Shown here piece by piece: positions 1-10,911 of a stretch of DNA of 64,000 nucleotides. Every line of letters starts with the position of its first letter. Positions within the stretch are counted from its first letter, which is position 1. This DNA comes from Artemia franciscana. Taxonomy: Eukaryota; Arthropoda; Branchiopoda; Anostraca; Artemiidae. The position numbers were made by a program, and so were the translations under genes. The DNA lies in the NCBI RefSeq assembly GCF_032884065.1, contig NC_088867.1:22636281-22700280 (forward strand). Direction: 5' to 3'. The notes under the pieces are model-generated. The model worked only from the letters and a program-made list of their open reading frames with translations, was not told the DNA's origin and searched no databases.

Positions 1-1
1 G

Positions 2-358
2 GGTACCCGGCTGACTGACCGTATTTCAAACAGTAGGTTGTACGAAAAGTGTGGTTCAATCCCGCTTTCTGGGGCTATAGTGAAAGAAAGGTTGAGATGG
101 CTAGGCCACGTTCTGCGGATGAAGGATGACAGATTACCAAAGATTGTCCTTTTTGGCCAACCGCCTGGGGCTACACGGAAAGCAGGTCGTCCTTGTCTGG
201 GTTGGGAGGATGTCATAAATAAAGATTTAAAGGAAATGGGAACTTCCTGGGAGGGTGTAAAGAGGGAGGCTTTAAATAGATTAGGTTGGAGGAGAAGCGT
301 GCGTAGCTGTGTTGGCCTCAGGCGGCTTGGTGCTGCAGTGAGTTATTAGTAGTAGTAG
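2..358 (+). mobile_element. 3' end of a non-LTR retrotransposon (LINE family 1), C-terminus of the reverse transcriptase polyprotein
   Basis: An open frame runs from the window edge to a stop at 347-349. It encodes the region after the reverse transcriptase thumb that many animal LINEs share: a TDRISN block, then RWLGHVLRM (about residues 21-29 counted from position 38), a KAGRP motif and a GWEDV block. The stop is followed at once by a (TAG)n run to about 358, which I take as the element's microsatellite 3' tail. Only the end is present, so 5' truncation cannot be judged here. The same family recurs on the minus strand near 5.1-5.7 kb and 52.8-53.6 kb. The clade is not assigned. It is not a host gene. 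Confidence 0.8.
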
Positions 359-924
359 TAGTGCATGAGGGGTGGAATCACTTCTGCGTCTTGTGAGATC
401 AGCAATAAGCTGGTACAGAAAACTATCCTGTAAAGTTTGCACGACTTTAAACGCTAAACTCTGGTCCCTAACTGGGCGTATCAGAAATGCTTCAGGAACG
501 GTTGATGATATTAAGCTGAAACTTTCAGCATGTGTTAAAGAGGACGTTGAAGAAACCAAAGATGCTACGCGCATACCGCTGCTAATGATGATACAACTAT
601 TGCTTCTGCGCAAACTAAGGGTATTAAGGTGAACCTTTTAAGAAATGTTTAGGCGGATATTGAACTAAATCAAAACAAAACTATGAGCATGTGGACTTTG
701 AAAAAGGTGACAAAGCAATATCTGATGAACAGCTTATATTATTAAGTTAGACCTTTCAGGGTAAGTTGTGGGGGATTTTTAGCTAGCCAGAAGGCAATAC
801 GTGATAACTTTTAACACTACCACTAGAGTTACTATAACTAATGATGCTAAGCATTAAGATGAAACTTTTTTGTAGGTATTAAGGTGAAACTTTTAAGTAA
901 CGTTTAGGAGGAGTCTCAATCAAA
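359..924. repeat. Diverged tandem-repeat debris (family with AAGNTGAAACTTTC core)
   Basis: No gene is visible. The stretch holds decayed copies of a motif with the core GCTGAAACTTTCAG (about 513 and again near 865-893) followed by a TTAAAGAGGA or TTTAGG segment. The same motif is arrayed more clearly at 36.7-37.6 kb and 38.1-39.0 kb. Confidence 0.45.
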
Positions 925-1895
925 CAGTTTGAGGTTACGAACTGTAGTAAGAAGCGACCCGGCTCAATAGTAACCGAAACTCTAAAAAATGGAATTTTGA
1001 TACCAATAGTTACATCAAAAGAATCGTATTTTAATGCTGGTTTTAAATATATAAGTTTCATCAAAATTAGTTTTACCCATCAAAATGCGTGTTTTTTTGC
1101 TTTTTTGTTTGTTTTTTGTTTTTTCCCCAGGGGTGATCGTATCGACTCAGTGGTCCTAGAATGTCGCGAGAGGGCTCATTTTAACGAAAATTAAAAGTTC
1201 TAGTGCCCTTTTGAAGTGACCAAAAAAATTGGAGGGCCCCTCCATTTTTGGATGGGCCCCTCCCACGCTCATTTTTCCCCAAAGTCACCGGATAAAAATT
1301 CTGAGATAACCATTTTATTCACCATAGTCGAAAAACCTAATAACTATGTCTTTGGGGACTACTTACTCCCCATCAGTCCCTGTGAGAGGGGCTGCAAGTT
1401 ACAAACTTTGACCTATGTTTACATATAGTAATGGTTCCTGGGAAGTGTACAGACGTTTTCAGGGAGATTTTTTGGGTTTAGGGGAGAGAGTTGAGGGGGG
1501 GGGTCATGTGGTAGGATAATTTCACGGAGGAACGTCGCATGGGGGAACAGAATTTCAATGAAAGTGGCGCAGGATTTTCTAGCATTATTTGAAAAAAGAA
1601 TGAAAAAATAAATGTGAAAAGTTTTTTCTACTGAAAGTAAGGAGCAGCATCAAATCTTGAAACGAACAGAAATTATTACGCACATGAGGGGTTTACCTCC
1701 TCGTAATACCTCACTCTTTACGCTAAAGTATTTTTAGTAATTTCAACTATTTATTCTACGGCCTTTGTGATTCAGAGGTCATTCTTAAGGAATTGGGACA
1801 AAATTTAAGCTTTAGTGTAAAGAGCGAAGTATCGACGAGGGGTGAAACCAATCATATACGCAAGAAAAACATACGAATATAGAAGTTCGTTACGT
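925..1895 (+). mobile_element. Foldback element family FB1, internally deleted copy
   Basis: The copy starts with the short palindrome that heads other copies (CAGTTTGAGGTTACGAACTG at 925-944; clean versions at 6816-6835 and 40907-40926). It continues with CGACCCGGCTCAATAGTAAC and ends in part of the inverted-repeat core containing TTTACGCTAAAGT. Compared with the 5.7-6.8 kb copy, a block near 1080 is missing. No protein is encoded; the apparent ORFs at 997-1428 are not conserved between copies. Confidence 0.6.
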
Positions 1896-1934
1896 AAGTT
1901 AATTCTTAAGTTACGTATATTTTTTACTAATGAA

Positions 1935-2275
1935 AACGTTCGTAAAAAAAATTAAAAGTTCTAGTTGCCTTTTAAAGTAATCGAAAAATTCGAGGGCAAC
2001 TAGGCCTCCTCCATCTCTCTTTTTTTTCTTAAAATCTTCCGATTAAAACTATGAGAGAGTCATATAGCCAAAAAAAATACCCCATATAGCCCGCTCTTTA
2101 CGGTAAAGTTTTTTGCTGTTTTAAAAAATTGAGTTAAGAGAAAGAGTCAAATTTTAGCGTAAAGAGCGGGGCGTTGATGAGGAAGCAGCCCCTTTCACAT
2201 ACGAAGTAATTTCTGTTCGTTTTAAGTTATAATGTCGTTCCTTACTTTCCGTTAAAAAACTTGTTTTTTTTATTT
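1935..2275 (+). mobile_element. Foldback element FB1, second partial copy
   Basis: A shorter fragment carries the conserved segment reading AAAAGTTCTAGTTGCC, then one inverted-repeat arm (TTTTAGCGTAAAGAGCGGGG at about 2153-2172) and the terminal block TAATTTCTGTTCGTTTTAAG. Relative to the full copy at 39.5 kb, part of the left arm is lost. Confidence 0.55.
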
Positions 2276-3108
2276 AATCAAACAAAAAAACTATATGCAT
2301 TCACGTTTTCAAAAGGGCATATAAGCAATATCATAAGCAGCATTATTCTGTAATAGCTAAAAATATTATGAAAACTTTTATAGGAGCTATTTTGATTCAC
2401 AGTTAAAATGGTAAAATCATATCATTGAAACTTTTAAAGGACCTAATTTGATTCAAAATGCACAATTCTGGTGTCCTTTTTAAGATTAAGAAAAGATTGG
2501 AGGGCAAGCAGCCCTTCTCTCTAGCCCATTGATTTTCCAAACGCATCCAGTCAAAATTTTGAGACAGCCATTTTTTTCAGCACAGTAAAATGGTCCGGCG
2601 ACTATATCTATAGGGATATTGGGAATGCCAACCCATCACAATTATGCAATTGGCCCATTATGCTTTAAAACTAAATTTTGCTTTAAACTAAATCGAAAGG
2701 CATTTTGTTTATGGCTGCTATTAAGACAGAAAGACACTTCAGCAATATATCGAGAACAACTGGAGGTATTAAGTTGAAACTCTTGCGGTTACTACTTTTA
2801 CTACTTCTGATCTTACAATTTAAGCAAATAAAAAGAGTTTAAGTGTATTCTGGTTGTCAAAGGGAGCAAAAAGAATCTTTTGGGAATGATATTAAGCTTT
2901 ATTTTTCAGGTACACTTCAGGAGTTATAAAATTAAACTAACAATTACTTTTTGTGTCAGGATTAAAAATTGTTGAAAAAGTTTCTCCAACAAAAAATTAG
3001 CAACCCAGACTATGGATATTTATAGAAAAATAAAAAAGATATAAGAAAATAAAAATATGAAAAAGATCATGTCAATAAAATAAAAACGACAGATATTAGT
3101 TTAAAAAA
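2276..3108. repeat. FB1 remnant and tandem-repeat remnants
   Basis: About 2440-2600 is a worn FB1 piece (GATTGGAGGGCAAGCAGCCC, then AAAATTTTGAGACAGCCATT). From about 2690 there are one or two decayed units of the AAGTTGAAACT tandem family. The rest is AT-rich with no recognisable gene. Confidence 0.4.
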
Positions 3109-3109
3109 C

Positions 3110-3715
3110 TGTTTCCACAACACAAGTTTTTGAAAGAAGAGTAAAGAGCTCCATTGTCAAATAATGTTCTAAGTGTAAACCAAATTACCTCAAATCAATA
3201 TCGATAAATAAAGTAAACTCAAAACGGACAGAAATTACAATAAATAGCCGAACATGAGCAGGAATGATAACCCCCATGCCTTCTCAAGACCAGATAATAG
3301 TTCGTACTGAAAACAAAATAAGTTTTAAATGTTTTCACTTGTTGTTACTTTCATAAATAAGAAACTATCAGAACTTTAAGGACTAAATATCAGTAAAAAT
3401 CAATTAAACTGACAATCCACAATCATTTGTTTTTTTTTTTCAGTAAAGCGCAAATTAAGTTTCTGTGTTAAGGAGGCATGGGGGTTATCAGCACTATCTA
3501 TCTTGATTGTTGCTGGTTTTGAGTTTGACTCGTCTAGGCTGTTAATTGTAATTTATGGTCGTGTGAGGTTTCATTTTGTTATTGATAATGATTTGTGGTA
3601 TTTTTATGATTGGAAGATTATTTGGCTTTATTTCTGCTCATTTTTGGCATTATGGAGCTGTTTACTTTTCTTTGAAAAAATCATGTTGTGGAAAAAGGTT
3701 TTTTTTTAAATTAAC
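3110..3715. mobile_element. Foldback element family FB2 with long imperfect inverted repeats
   Basis: The left end (CTGTTTCCACAACAC) and right end (GTTGTGGAAAAAG) are inverted copies. The match continues inward: AGTAAAGAGCTCCATT on the left against AATGGAGCTGTTTACT-like sequence on the right, meeting near the shared CATGGGGGTTATCA / TGATAACCCCCATG blocks (about 3477 and 3265). Arms are about 200 bases. A single arm of the same family lies at 6843-7175. The ORF at 3503-3709 runs along one arm and is unlikely to be a gene. Confidence 0.55.
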
Positions 3716-3928
3716 TAATCAAAACGTCGATTGAAATATGATAATTGTTTGACTAATTTGGCGTGTCCCTATTTAAGACAAAAGACAACATCCATCCTTT
3801 CCAGAAATTTGATTAAAACCAAGCGACTCTAGATTCCCAAATTAAAATTTAAATAGGATAATTGACAAAGAATCTAATTAAATTTGTCTTGATAAGGAAA
3901 TCTCAAATCTACATGTCTCTTTTAACTC

Positions 3929-3936
3929 TATATAAG
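3929..3936 (+). promoter_or_regulatory. Candidate TATA box of the 4046 gene
   Basis: TATATAAG matches the metazoan TATA consensus. It lies 110-117 bases before the ATG at 4046, so a start about 30 bases downstream (around 3960-3968) would give a leader of roughly 80 bases. In AT-rich DNA such a match can occur by chance; the coding exon just downstream is what makes it worth noting. Confidence 0.4.
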
Positions 3937-4045
3937 ATATCATCCCCTCGGAGTCTGTGTAATAACCAGCCGAATAAAACTGCGGACAGTTCCTTATGAG
4001 TGAAGTTCCTAAGAGTGTCAGTTAGTCCTAGGATATAGTCCCAAT

Positions 4046-4257
4046 ATGACACATACCTTGGACGTAAAAGATGTTATTCCAAAGCGGAAAGGTGGAAGTA
4101 TTAAATTTAACAAAAGTTCTTATAAATGCAGTGGGTGTAAAAAGTGTCCAGAAGATTGCTTAGATGCGTTGGGTATAGACAATAAGAAAGTACCATTGAG
4201 TCCATCTTCAGCAAGACCCAAGAAACTCATTATTCCAGTGGACCATCCTGACTTGAG
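4046..4257 (+). CDS. Candidate first coding exon of a host gene (70 residues plus two bases), function unknown
   Basis: The ATG has A at -3 and a TATA box sits about 110 bases upstream. The peptide is basic and hydrophilic, with four cysteines at residues 28, 31, 34 and 38 (C-x2-C-x2-C-x3-C). That spacing occurs in 4Fe-4S ferredoxins and some zinc-binding sites, but the proline that usually follows in ferredoxins is absent, so this is only a resemblance. The frame closes three codons after the proposed exon end, but GAG|GTATGG at 4258 is a good splice donor. Splicing there in phase 2 joins in frame to the exon at 33946, with an AGA codon across the junction. No signal peptide or membrane segment is visible. 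I do not recognise the protein. This segment does not resemble any repeat elsewhere in the window, which favours a single-copy gene. Confidence 0.5.
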
Positions 4258-5136
4258 GTATGGGTAGAAACTACTTAGCCTCCTTTCAAAGTATTTACCG
4301 TCGAAAATCAGAACTACACCTTTTTTGAGTAGATTTTTGGAGCTACTCCTCCTGTACCAGCGTAAGACTTTTTCTTACTGGTTCTTCCGCAAATATGCAC
4401 AAGAGTTGACGACAGGGCTAGGGGACAATTTTGGAAAAATATAAAAGAAAGGAATATGGAAAAGGAAAACACACTAAGAATCTTCAGATTTTTTAAGAAC
4501 TTGGGGAGGGGGGCTATGTTTACTCCTACTTCGTTTGGAAGTTATGTAGGTGGACTTAACTGTTACTCCTATTTTAATCATAAGCAAAAGAAACGAAAAC
4601 ACTTGGTCTTGACTTTGTGACTACTGAAGTTATACTTTCATTATGACTGCATTGAAATCTCTGTTTGGAATATGAGAATCTGTAGCTACATTTGTATTCA
4701 TTTAATACGAACATAAAAAAAAACATATGTAAAAATCATTTTTTTTTTCAAACGCATGCTAGACTGGTACTCACAAACAAATCTTACGGCTCAAAAAATC
4801 TTGTTCCATAGTTCATGTTCAATAGCTTCTTATAGCTTGATTTCTTGCAATGTTTGTGTTTTTCCAAAAACTTTCGTTTCTAGCTTTTTTTTACGATGCT
4901 TTGGATCCAGTTCCTTACTCCATAGACCGACGTGTTAACATTTTTTCTCCCCTATGTTTCCTTTTTCCTCTATCAATATCTGTATCCAATACTGCCTTAT
5001 TTACGAAATTAAAACTCTATGGACATAGACATAGCCCTAGCATCACATATTCATTATATATTTTACCACCAAAAATACATCCACTATAATTCATTCTTTT
5101 ACGCTTTAGTGCTGATTGCGTCAAATAATAGCCTAA
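4258..5136. other. No feature seen (possible intron 1 of the 4046 gene)
   Basis: AT-rich sequence with homopolymer runs. The ORFs at 4756-5089 have no recognisable motif and overlap each other in different frames. Nothing supportable was found. Confidence 0.4.
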
Positions 5137-5695
5137 GACTGCTACTACTACTAATACTATAACTCACTGCAGCACCAAGCCGCCTGAGTCCAACAGAGCT
5201 ACGCTCGTTCCTGGTCCATCACAATCTATTCAAAGCCTCCCTGCTTATACCCTCCCAGAAAGTTCCCATTTCCCTTAGATATTTCCTCACAGCATCCTCC
5301 CAACCCAACTGGGAACGACCTGCTCTTTGCTTAACCCTAGACGGATGACCGAAAAAGACAATCTTTGGGAATCTGTCATACGCGGGACGGGCCATAGTCA
5401 TCTTAACCTTTCTCTCATTATATTCCTAGAAAGTGAGATTGAACCACACTTGTTGTACAGCCTACTGTTTGATATACGGTCAGTCAGTCGGGCACCCAAA
5501 ATAATCCGAAGGTAATTTCTTCTGAAAATATTTAGCAAAGCTTCCTCCATTTTTTGGAGCTCCTAAACTTCAGAACTATGCTTGACCACTGACATTACTA
5601 TAGTTTTTAATATTATAACCGTGGAACGCAGGCTTATCGCCCTGTTCTTCCAAAAATTTTACAGCTATGAAAAAACACCCTGCACCTTGGCTGAA
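5137..5695 (-). mobile_element. LINE family 1, 5'-truncated 3' end
   Basis: On the minus strand the sequence reads, in broken frames, the end of the same polyprotein as at 2-358: a KAQGVFS-like thumb segment (about 5690), then TDRISN (about 5480), then a degraded RWLGH region, then a GWEDAVRKYLREMG block and EALNRL near 5225. It ends in the (ACT)n run at about 5142, the complement of the (TAG)n tail. Stops and frameshifts show it is dead. The copy is at least 200 bases longer than the part of family 1 visible at the window start. Confidence 0.75.
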
Positions 5696-5734
5696 AAAAA
5701 AATGACAGTGGTTTGTCAGTCTAAATAAAAAAAA

Positions 5735-6840
5735 ACAAGCTTTTTGAACTGAAAGTAAGGAGCAACATTATAACTATAAAAGAATTGAAATTATTACGCA
5801 TATGAGGGGGTTACTGCCTCGTCAATACCTCTCTCTTTACGCTAAAGTTCGAATTTTGTTCCAATTTCTTAAGAACGAGCCCTGAATCACACAAGTCGTT
5901 TAATTAGACTAAATAGCTCTTTTGAAAGTACTAAAAATACTTTAGCGTAAAGAGCGAGATATTATTGATGAGGGGGCAAATTCCCTCGTATGCGTAATAA
6001 TTTCTGTTCGTTTTAAGTTTTAATGCTGCTCCTTACTTTCAATTGAAAAAACTTTTTTTTAATCTAGTTTCTGATCATGTTTTAATAATTATGGGAAATT
6101 CAATGCCCTCTTCATGAAAAATTCTCTTCCCCCATGAAAAATTCCACTATTGAAAGATTTTCCCATGTAAACTTCTCCCCCACCAGAAAAATACCCCTGA
6201 AAACGTCTGTATACTTCCCAGTAACCAATACTATACGTAAACAATGAGCAAAGCCCACAACTTGCAGCCCTTCCTCCGGAGGACTGTGGGGGATTAAGTC
6301 GTCCTCAAAGACTTAGTTATTAATTTTTCGACTATGCTGAACAAAATGGCTATCTCAAAATTTCAGTCCGATGACTTTGGGAAAAAATGAGGGTGTGAGG
6401 GGTCTAGTTGCCCTCCATTTTTTGGTTACTTCAAAAAGACACTAGAACCTTTAATTTCCATTCGAATGAGCCTTCTCGCGACATTCTAGGACCACTGGGT
6501 CGGTAAGATCCCCCCTGGGAAAAAAACAACAACAAATAAACACGCATCCGTGATAACGTGATCCATGATCCAGGTTCTCTGATATGCTGAACCTGATGGT
6601 GTTATTTTCATTAAGATTCTATGACTTTTAGGTTTTTTTTTCGAAAATAAGGCACTTTTCTTAGGCTCGTAACTATTGACGGATAAGATTAAACTTGCTG
6701 AAACTTATATATTTAAAATCAGCATAAAAATCTTATTCTTTTGATGTATCTACTGGTATCAAAACTCCATTTTTTACAGTTTCGGTTACTATTGAACCGG
6801 GTCGCTCCTTACTTACAGTTCGTTACCAAGAACTGTCTGA
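5735..6840 (-). mobile_element. Foldback element FB1, near-complete copy without insertion
   Basis: It begins with the inverted-repeat core (about 5738-6055). The outer arms match well (CTGAAAGTAAGGAGCAACAT against ATGCTGCTCCTTACTTTCA). It then runs through the single-copy part of the element and ends at the terminal palindrome CAGTTCGTTACCAAGAACTG (6816-6835). Because nothing is inserted, this copy is the reference for seeing that the array elements at 29.6 kb and 49.2 kb are insertions into FB1. No conserved ORF. Confidence 0.65.
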
Positions 6841-6842
6841 TA

Positions 6843-7175
6843 CTGATATTTATTCTTTAAAGTTTATGATATTTTTTTATTTATGAAAGTAAAAATAAGT
6901 GAAAACATTTAAAACATACTTAGTTTTCAGTAAAGTCTTGAGAAGGCATGGGGGTCATCATCCCTACTCATGTTAATTTTTACTCGATTTGAGTTTGACT
7001 CATTTATTTATTAGGTTTCGTTTACTTATTAATAGTGATTTGTGGTAGATTATACGCTTGAAAGATTATTTGACTCTATTTCTGCTCATTTTGGCTTAAT
7101 GGAGCTCTTAACTTTTCTTTGAAAAATTTATTCCGCGAAAAAAGTCTTTTAAATTAATTTCTGTTCGTTATTTGT
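6843..7175 (+). mobile_element. Half copy of foldback element FB2
   Basis: It matches the right arm of the 3110-3715 element: GAAGGCATGGGGGTCATCA, TTGAGTTTGACTC, GATTTGTGGTA, TTTCTGCTCATTTTGGC and ATGGAGCTC occur in the same order. The opposite arm is missing. Confidence 0.5.
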
Positions 7176-7329
7176 TGACATAGTGTTTTTCACATTTTTA
7201 ATGTTTTTCATCTTCTCGTCTTTTTTCTATAAGTATCCATAGTTTGGGCTACTAATCGTGTGTCGGTGAAACTTTTCCAATAATTTTTAATCCTGAGACA
7301 AACAGTGTTTTTTTAATTAGTTTTATAAC

Positions 7330-9310
7330 TCTTGAATACCATTATGTACAACACCTGAAATTCAAAGTATAGCTTGGTTCATTGAACATTGTTGTTTCTA
7401 TCTAAAGGCCTTTTTTCATGATCAAATTATTCATCAACTATTAGTACAATATATTCTTATAAATAGTAATACAAACTACACCTGGGTTATCAGACCGAAG
7501 CACAACTTATACTGCCTTTCCCTGGGTTCCCACTGGTGCGATGGCCGTTTTTCCGTGATCCATCAAATTTTCTCCTTTTTTTGCTGCAAGTTTCTGCGTC
7601 ACAACGGTTCAACGGCTGTGTTGAAATGTGCGCGAAAATCGTTGTTGTAAATTGAAAGCTTTGTAGAATCAAAAAAATTGCAAGTAACTGAGAAACTAAA
7701 CATGTTTATCTAAATTTTCCCATCAATACTTGACAAAGAACATGAGGGACCTGATTTTTTTTTCAATACAAAATTTTAATAGGCGAGTCCTGGGGGGATA
7801 TTTCCAGGGAAATGAGCCAAAAAGATAAGACTTATATTTCGTTAGGAATAGTTAGTCTAGATAAATATAGGTTAGCCCTTGTCTTCTAGAACTTGATTTA
7901 GCCTATTCCTATGGGTATGCTTGTTAAATTTCTCATAATATCTTTGCACTTAAACGGCTATAAAGGACCGTTTCTGTATGAACATTTTTGCGATTTTTCT
8001 GCATCCGCTATCCGTGAGCCGTTTTTACGTTAAAAAAAAAAAAAAATGGCGTGTCAGTGGGAACCAAAGCTTTATTGTGATTCTACTTGATCGGGATCTT
8101 ATCCCACGAAAATAAGTTGCTTTTTGCTTCAAATTGAATTCGACAGAAACATTCCATTACAAAAAAAGAAATTCTAGGAATTAATAGTTTCCTGCAGGCA
8201 CCTTTGCTATGGGACTAATTGCATTTCTATTTTTACTTCGTTCTATTTTTAAGCAATGCCAACAAAGTGTGGTATTTGTCTATTCTTACGCACATAACTG
8301 TTTTTGTATATTCTGTATTTTCACCCTCCACTTTCTTAGAAGCAGAATTTCTCTATCTCCTTTATATTTTTCATATTCTATTTGCGCTCAAGATAACAAT
8401 TTTGCCAAACTTGTTTTGAAGTTAGACGTCAATTTGTCTCAGTAAATCTGTGGGTAAATTGGTTCACTGAATATCGTTGTTTCTATCTAAAGGCCTTCTT
8501 TTTTTATCAAATTGTTCATCAATTGTCAGTAGGATATTTTTCTATAAATGATATTATGAGCAACACCTGAAATTCAATGTGTAGTTTGTTTTATTGAGAA
8601 TTGTTGTTTCTATCTAAGGCACTTTTTAATGATCAAATTGTTCATCAACTATGATTAGGATATATTCTTATAAGCGGTAATATAAGCTACACCTGGGTTT
8701 TGAGACCGAAGCATAACTTACATGCCCTTTCCCTGGGTTCCCACTGGTACGATTTCAAGCAAAAACGCTTGCGTGATCCGTCAAATTTTCTCCGTTTTTG
8801 CTGCAAGTTTCTGCGTCACAACGATTCAACGGCAGCGTTGAGATGTTTCTGCTAAGCTGTTGAAAATCGCATCCGTTATTGTAAATTTAAAGCTTTGTAG
8901 AGCCAAAAAACTGCAAGTAACTGAGAAACTAAACATGTTTATCAAAATTTTTTCATTAATAATTGACAAACAATATGAGGGTCCTGTTCTTTTAATACAA
9001 AATTTTAATAGGCGAGTCCTAGGGGGATATTTCCAGGGAAATGAGCCAAAAAAATAAGATAGATTTTTCGTTAGGCATAGTTAGTCTAGGCAAATATAGG
9101 TTAGCCCTTGGCTTCTAGAACTTGATTTAGCCTATTCCTATGCGAATGCTTTTTAAATGTCTCGTAATGTCTTTGCGCTCAAACGGCTATAGAGAATCGT
9201 TTCTGTGTGAACGTTTTTGCGATTTTCCTGCATCCACTATCCGTGAGCTGAATTTCGTTAAAAAAAACTGAATCAGTTGGAACCGAAGGTTTATTGTTAT
9301 TCTACTTGAT
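7330..9310. repeat. Long direct repeats containing elements with inverted ends (GGTTCCCACTG)
   Basis: Two blocks, about 7330-8110 and 8575-9305, are similar direct copies, with a shorter third copy of the first part at 8450-8575. Each long copy contains GGGTTCCCACTGGT (7521 and 8738). The inverse lies about 540 bases on: CAGTGGGAACC at about 8056 in the first copy, worn to CAGTTGGAACC at about 9267 in the second. This suggests a short DNA transposon duplicated with its flanks. No transposase is encoded and no target duplication was seen. Confidence 0.5.
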
Positions 9311-9559
9311 CGGGATCTTGTATAATAACATTTACCGAATCTAAGCGACTTAAGATAAGAAACTTTTTTACTTTCAATTTCAAAAATACAACCATAAGCA
9401 ATATTGTAACCGATTCCACCTCTCATAAAAAAAAGGAAGGAGGATCAAGAATAACAGTCAAACCTTAAAAACGAATTATGGGGTGTCATCCATAATAAGT
9501 TACGTTTGTTTAACAGCAATGTCATCCCGGTCATCTTTTGCGCAGCAGAAACCTGGATT

Positions 9560-9966
9560 TTGAATCAATAGCAGGAGGAGAGAACCCTTGCGTTCGAGAA
9601 CAATTGTTTTCGAAAAATTTAAATATTGGTCAGAGAGAATCGCAGATGAAAAAGTACGCAAACTTACCAGCCAGCCTCTGATGACCGATATCATTAGAGC
9701 TCGAAGGTGGAGATACTTGGGCCATGTTCTCCGAATGCAGGACACTCAAATCCCAAAAGCCATTTTACATTGGCACCCAAACGGAAGTCGAAGACCTGGG
9801 AACTCTACGACGAAGATATCAGTCTGATCTGCGCAGTATCCATGCTTCTCTTCAAACCGATTGGGAAGACATATACGTAGCTGCCCAATTCAGAAAAGAT
9901 TGGCGAAGTCTTGTGGATGCCCTAGGTGCCTCTGGTGGCACAGTGGGATCTACAAGTCTAAGGTAA
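9560..9966 (+). mobile_element. LINE family 2, C-terminal fragment with frameshift
   Basis: The first frame (9588 to about 9790) carries RRWRYLGHVLRMQ and a GSRRPG stretch. A frameshift near 9780 moves the rest to the next frame, which reads TLRRRYQSDL, WEDIYVAAQFRKDWRSLVDAL and a GASGG stretch, to a stop at 9964-9966. This is homologous to the end of family 1 but clearly a different family: the WRSLVDALGASGG-type ending recurs at 44.7-44.9 kb. An AATAAA-rich tail follows at about 9998. The protein is broken and non-functional. Confidence 0.7.
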
Positions 9967-10911
9967 GGTCTATGCATAATAGGATCTCTAAACAATAAAA
10001 TAAAGTTTATATAATGTAATAATAGCGTGTCCAAAATTTAATAAAATAAACTAAGCATAATGAATGGTGAAAAGAGTAAGGAGGAGGAAATTCAGGCCAT
10101 AATACCAAAGGTCAAAAAAGGTCAATTAGAATGCGTAACACTAATACATAGCAATCATCTTGAAGATGGATATTTTGCATTCAAATTTTCAAATAGTAGA
10201 CTTCCAGAGAGGCAAGGATAAAACACACTAAAGAGGCACAACATTTTAATTATACAGGGGAGAAAAGTTTTCTTATATCTGATGTGGAGTATTGGGTAGG
10301 TTGAAAAGGGAACTGGGGAAAAGTCGTTAAATTCATAAGCAACTTGCCAGGTTCCTATCAGTTCTAGAAAACGGGGGCCAACGCAAAAGATCCAACAGCG
10401 TAATATTCTTGCTTATGTAATTTGTTTAACAAGAGTAATAAAACCTAAAATTCAAAAATTTTAGAGCTTACAAGTATATATAATTAAACTAAAAGGTAAA
10501 GACAAAGTCGAAAGAAGAAAACGGGATGATGCTTTAATTATTTTATTCAAAGTTTCTAGTGAATAGGTGCTGTACTTTTTTATATTCCAAAATTTTTCTC
10601 GCAAAAAAGAGGGACTTTAGAGAAGATTAAATAATGCAGTCGTCCGTGTACTATGAAGGAAAGGAATTAATCCAGATTGCTCCAGCATTTAAGGGCTCTT
10701 GTTGGACTTCTTTTCTAATCATTCTTCCTTGCAAAGGTGGGAATAAATGTCTTGATACTTGCATAATATGGCCCTTACCTTATATTCTTCACACTGTCTA
10801 AATACTTTACCTCCCCCTAATGTGAAAATGTATAGCCTAAATTATATATTTTCCATCTATTCTATCAGTCGTCTTTGTCTTGTCTCACGCTAAGCTGAAA
10901 GCGACCAATGA
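9967..10911. other. LINE tail, then no feature seen
   Basis: The first 100 bases are the AT-rich 3' tail of the LINE fragment. The remainder, to about 10911, shows no ORF, repeat or RNA gene I can support. Confidence 0.4.
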
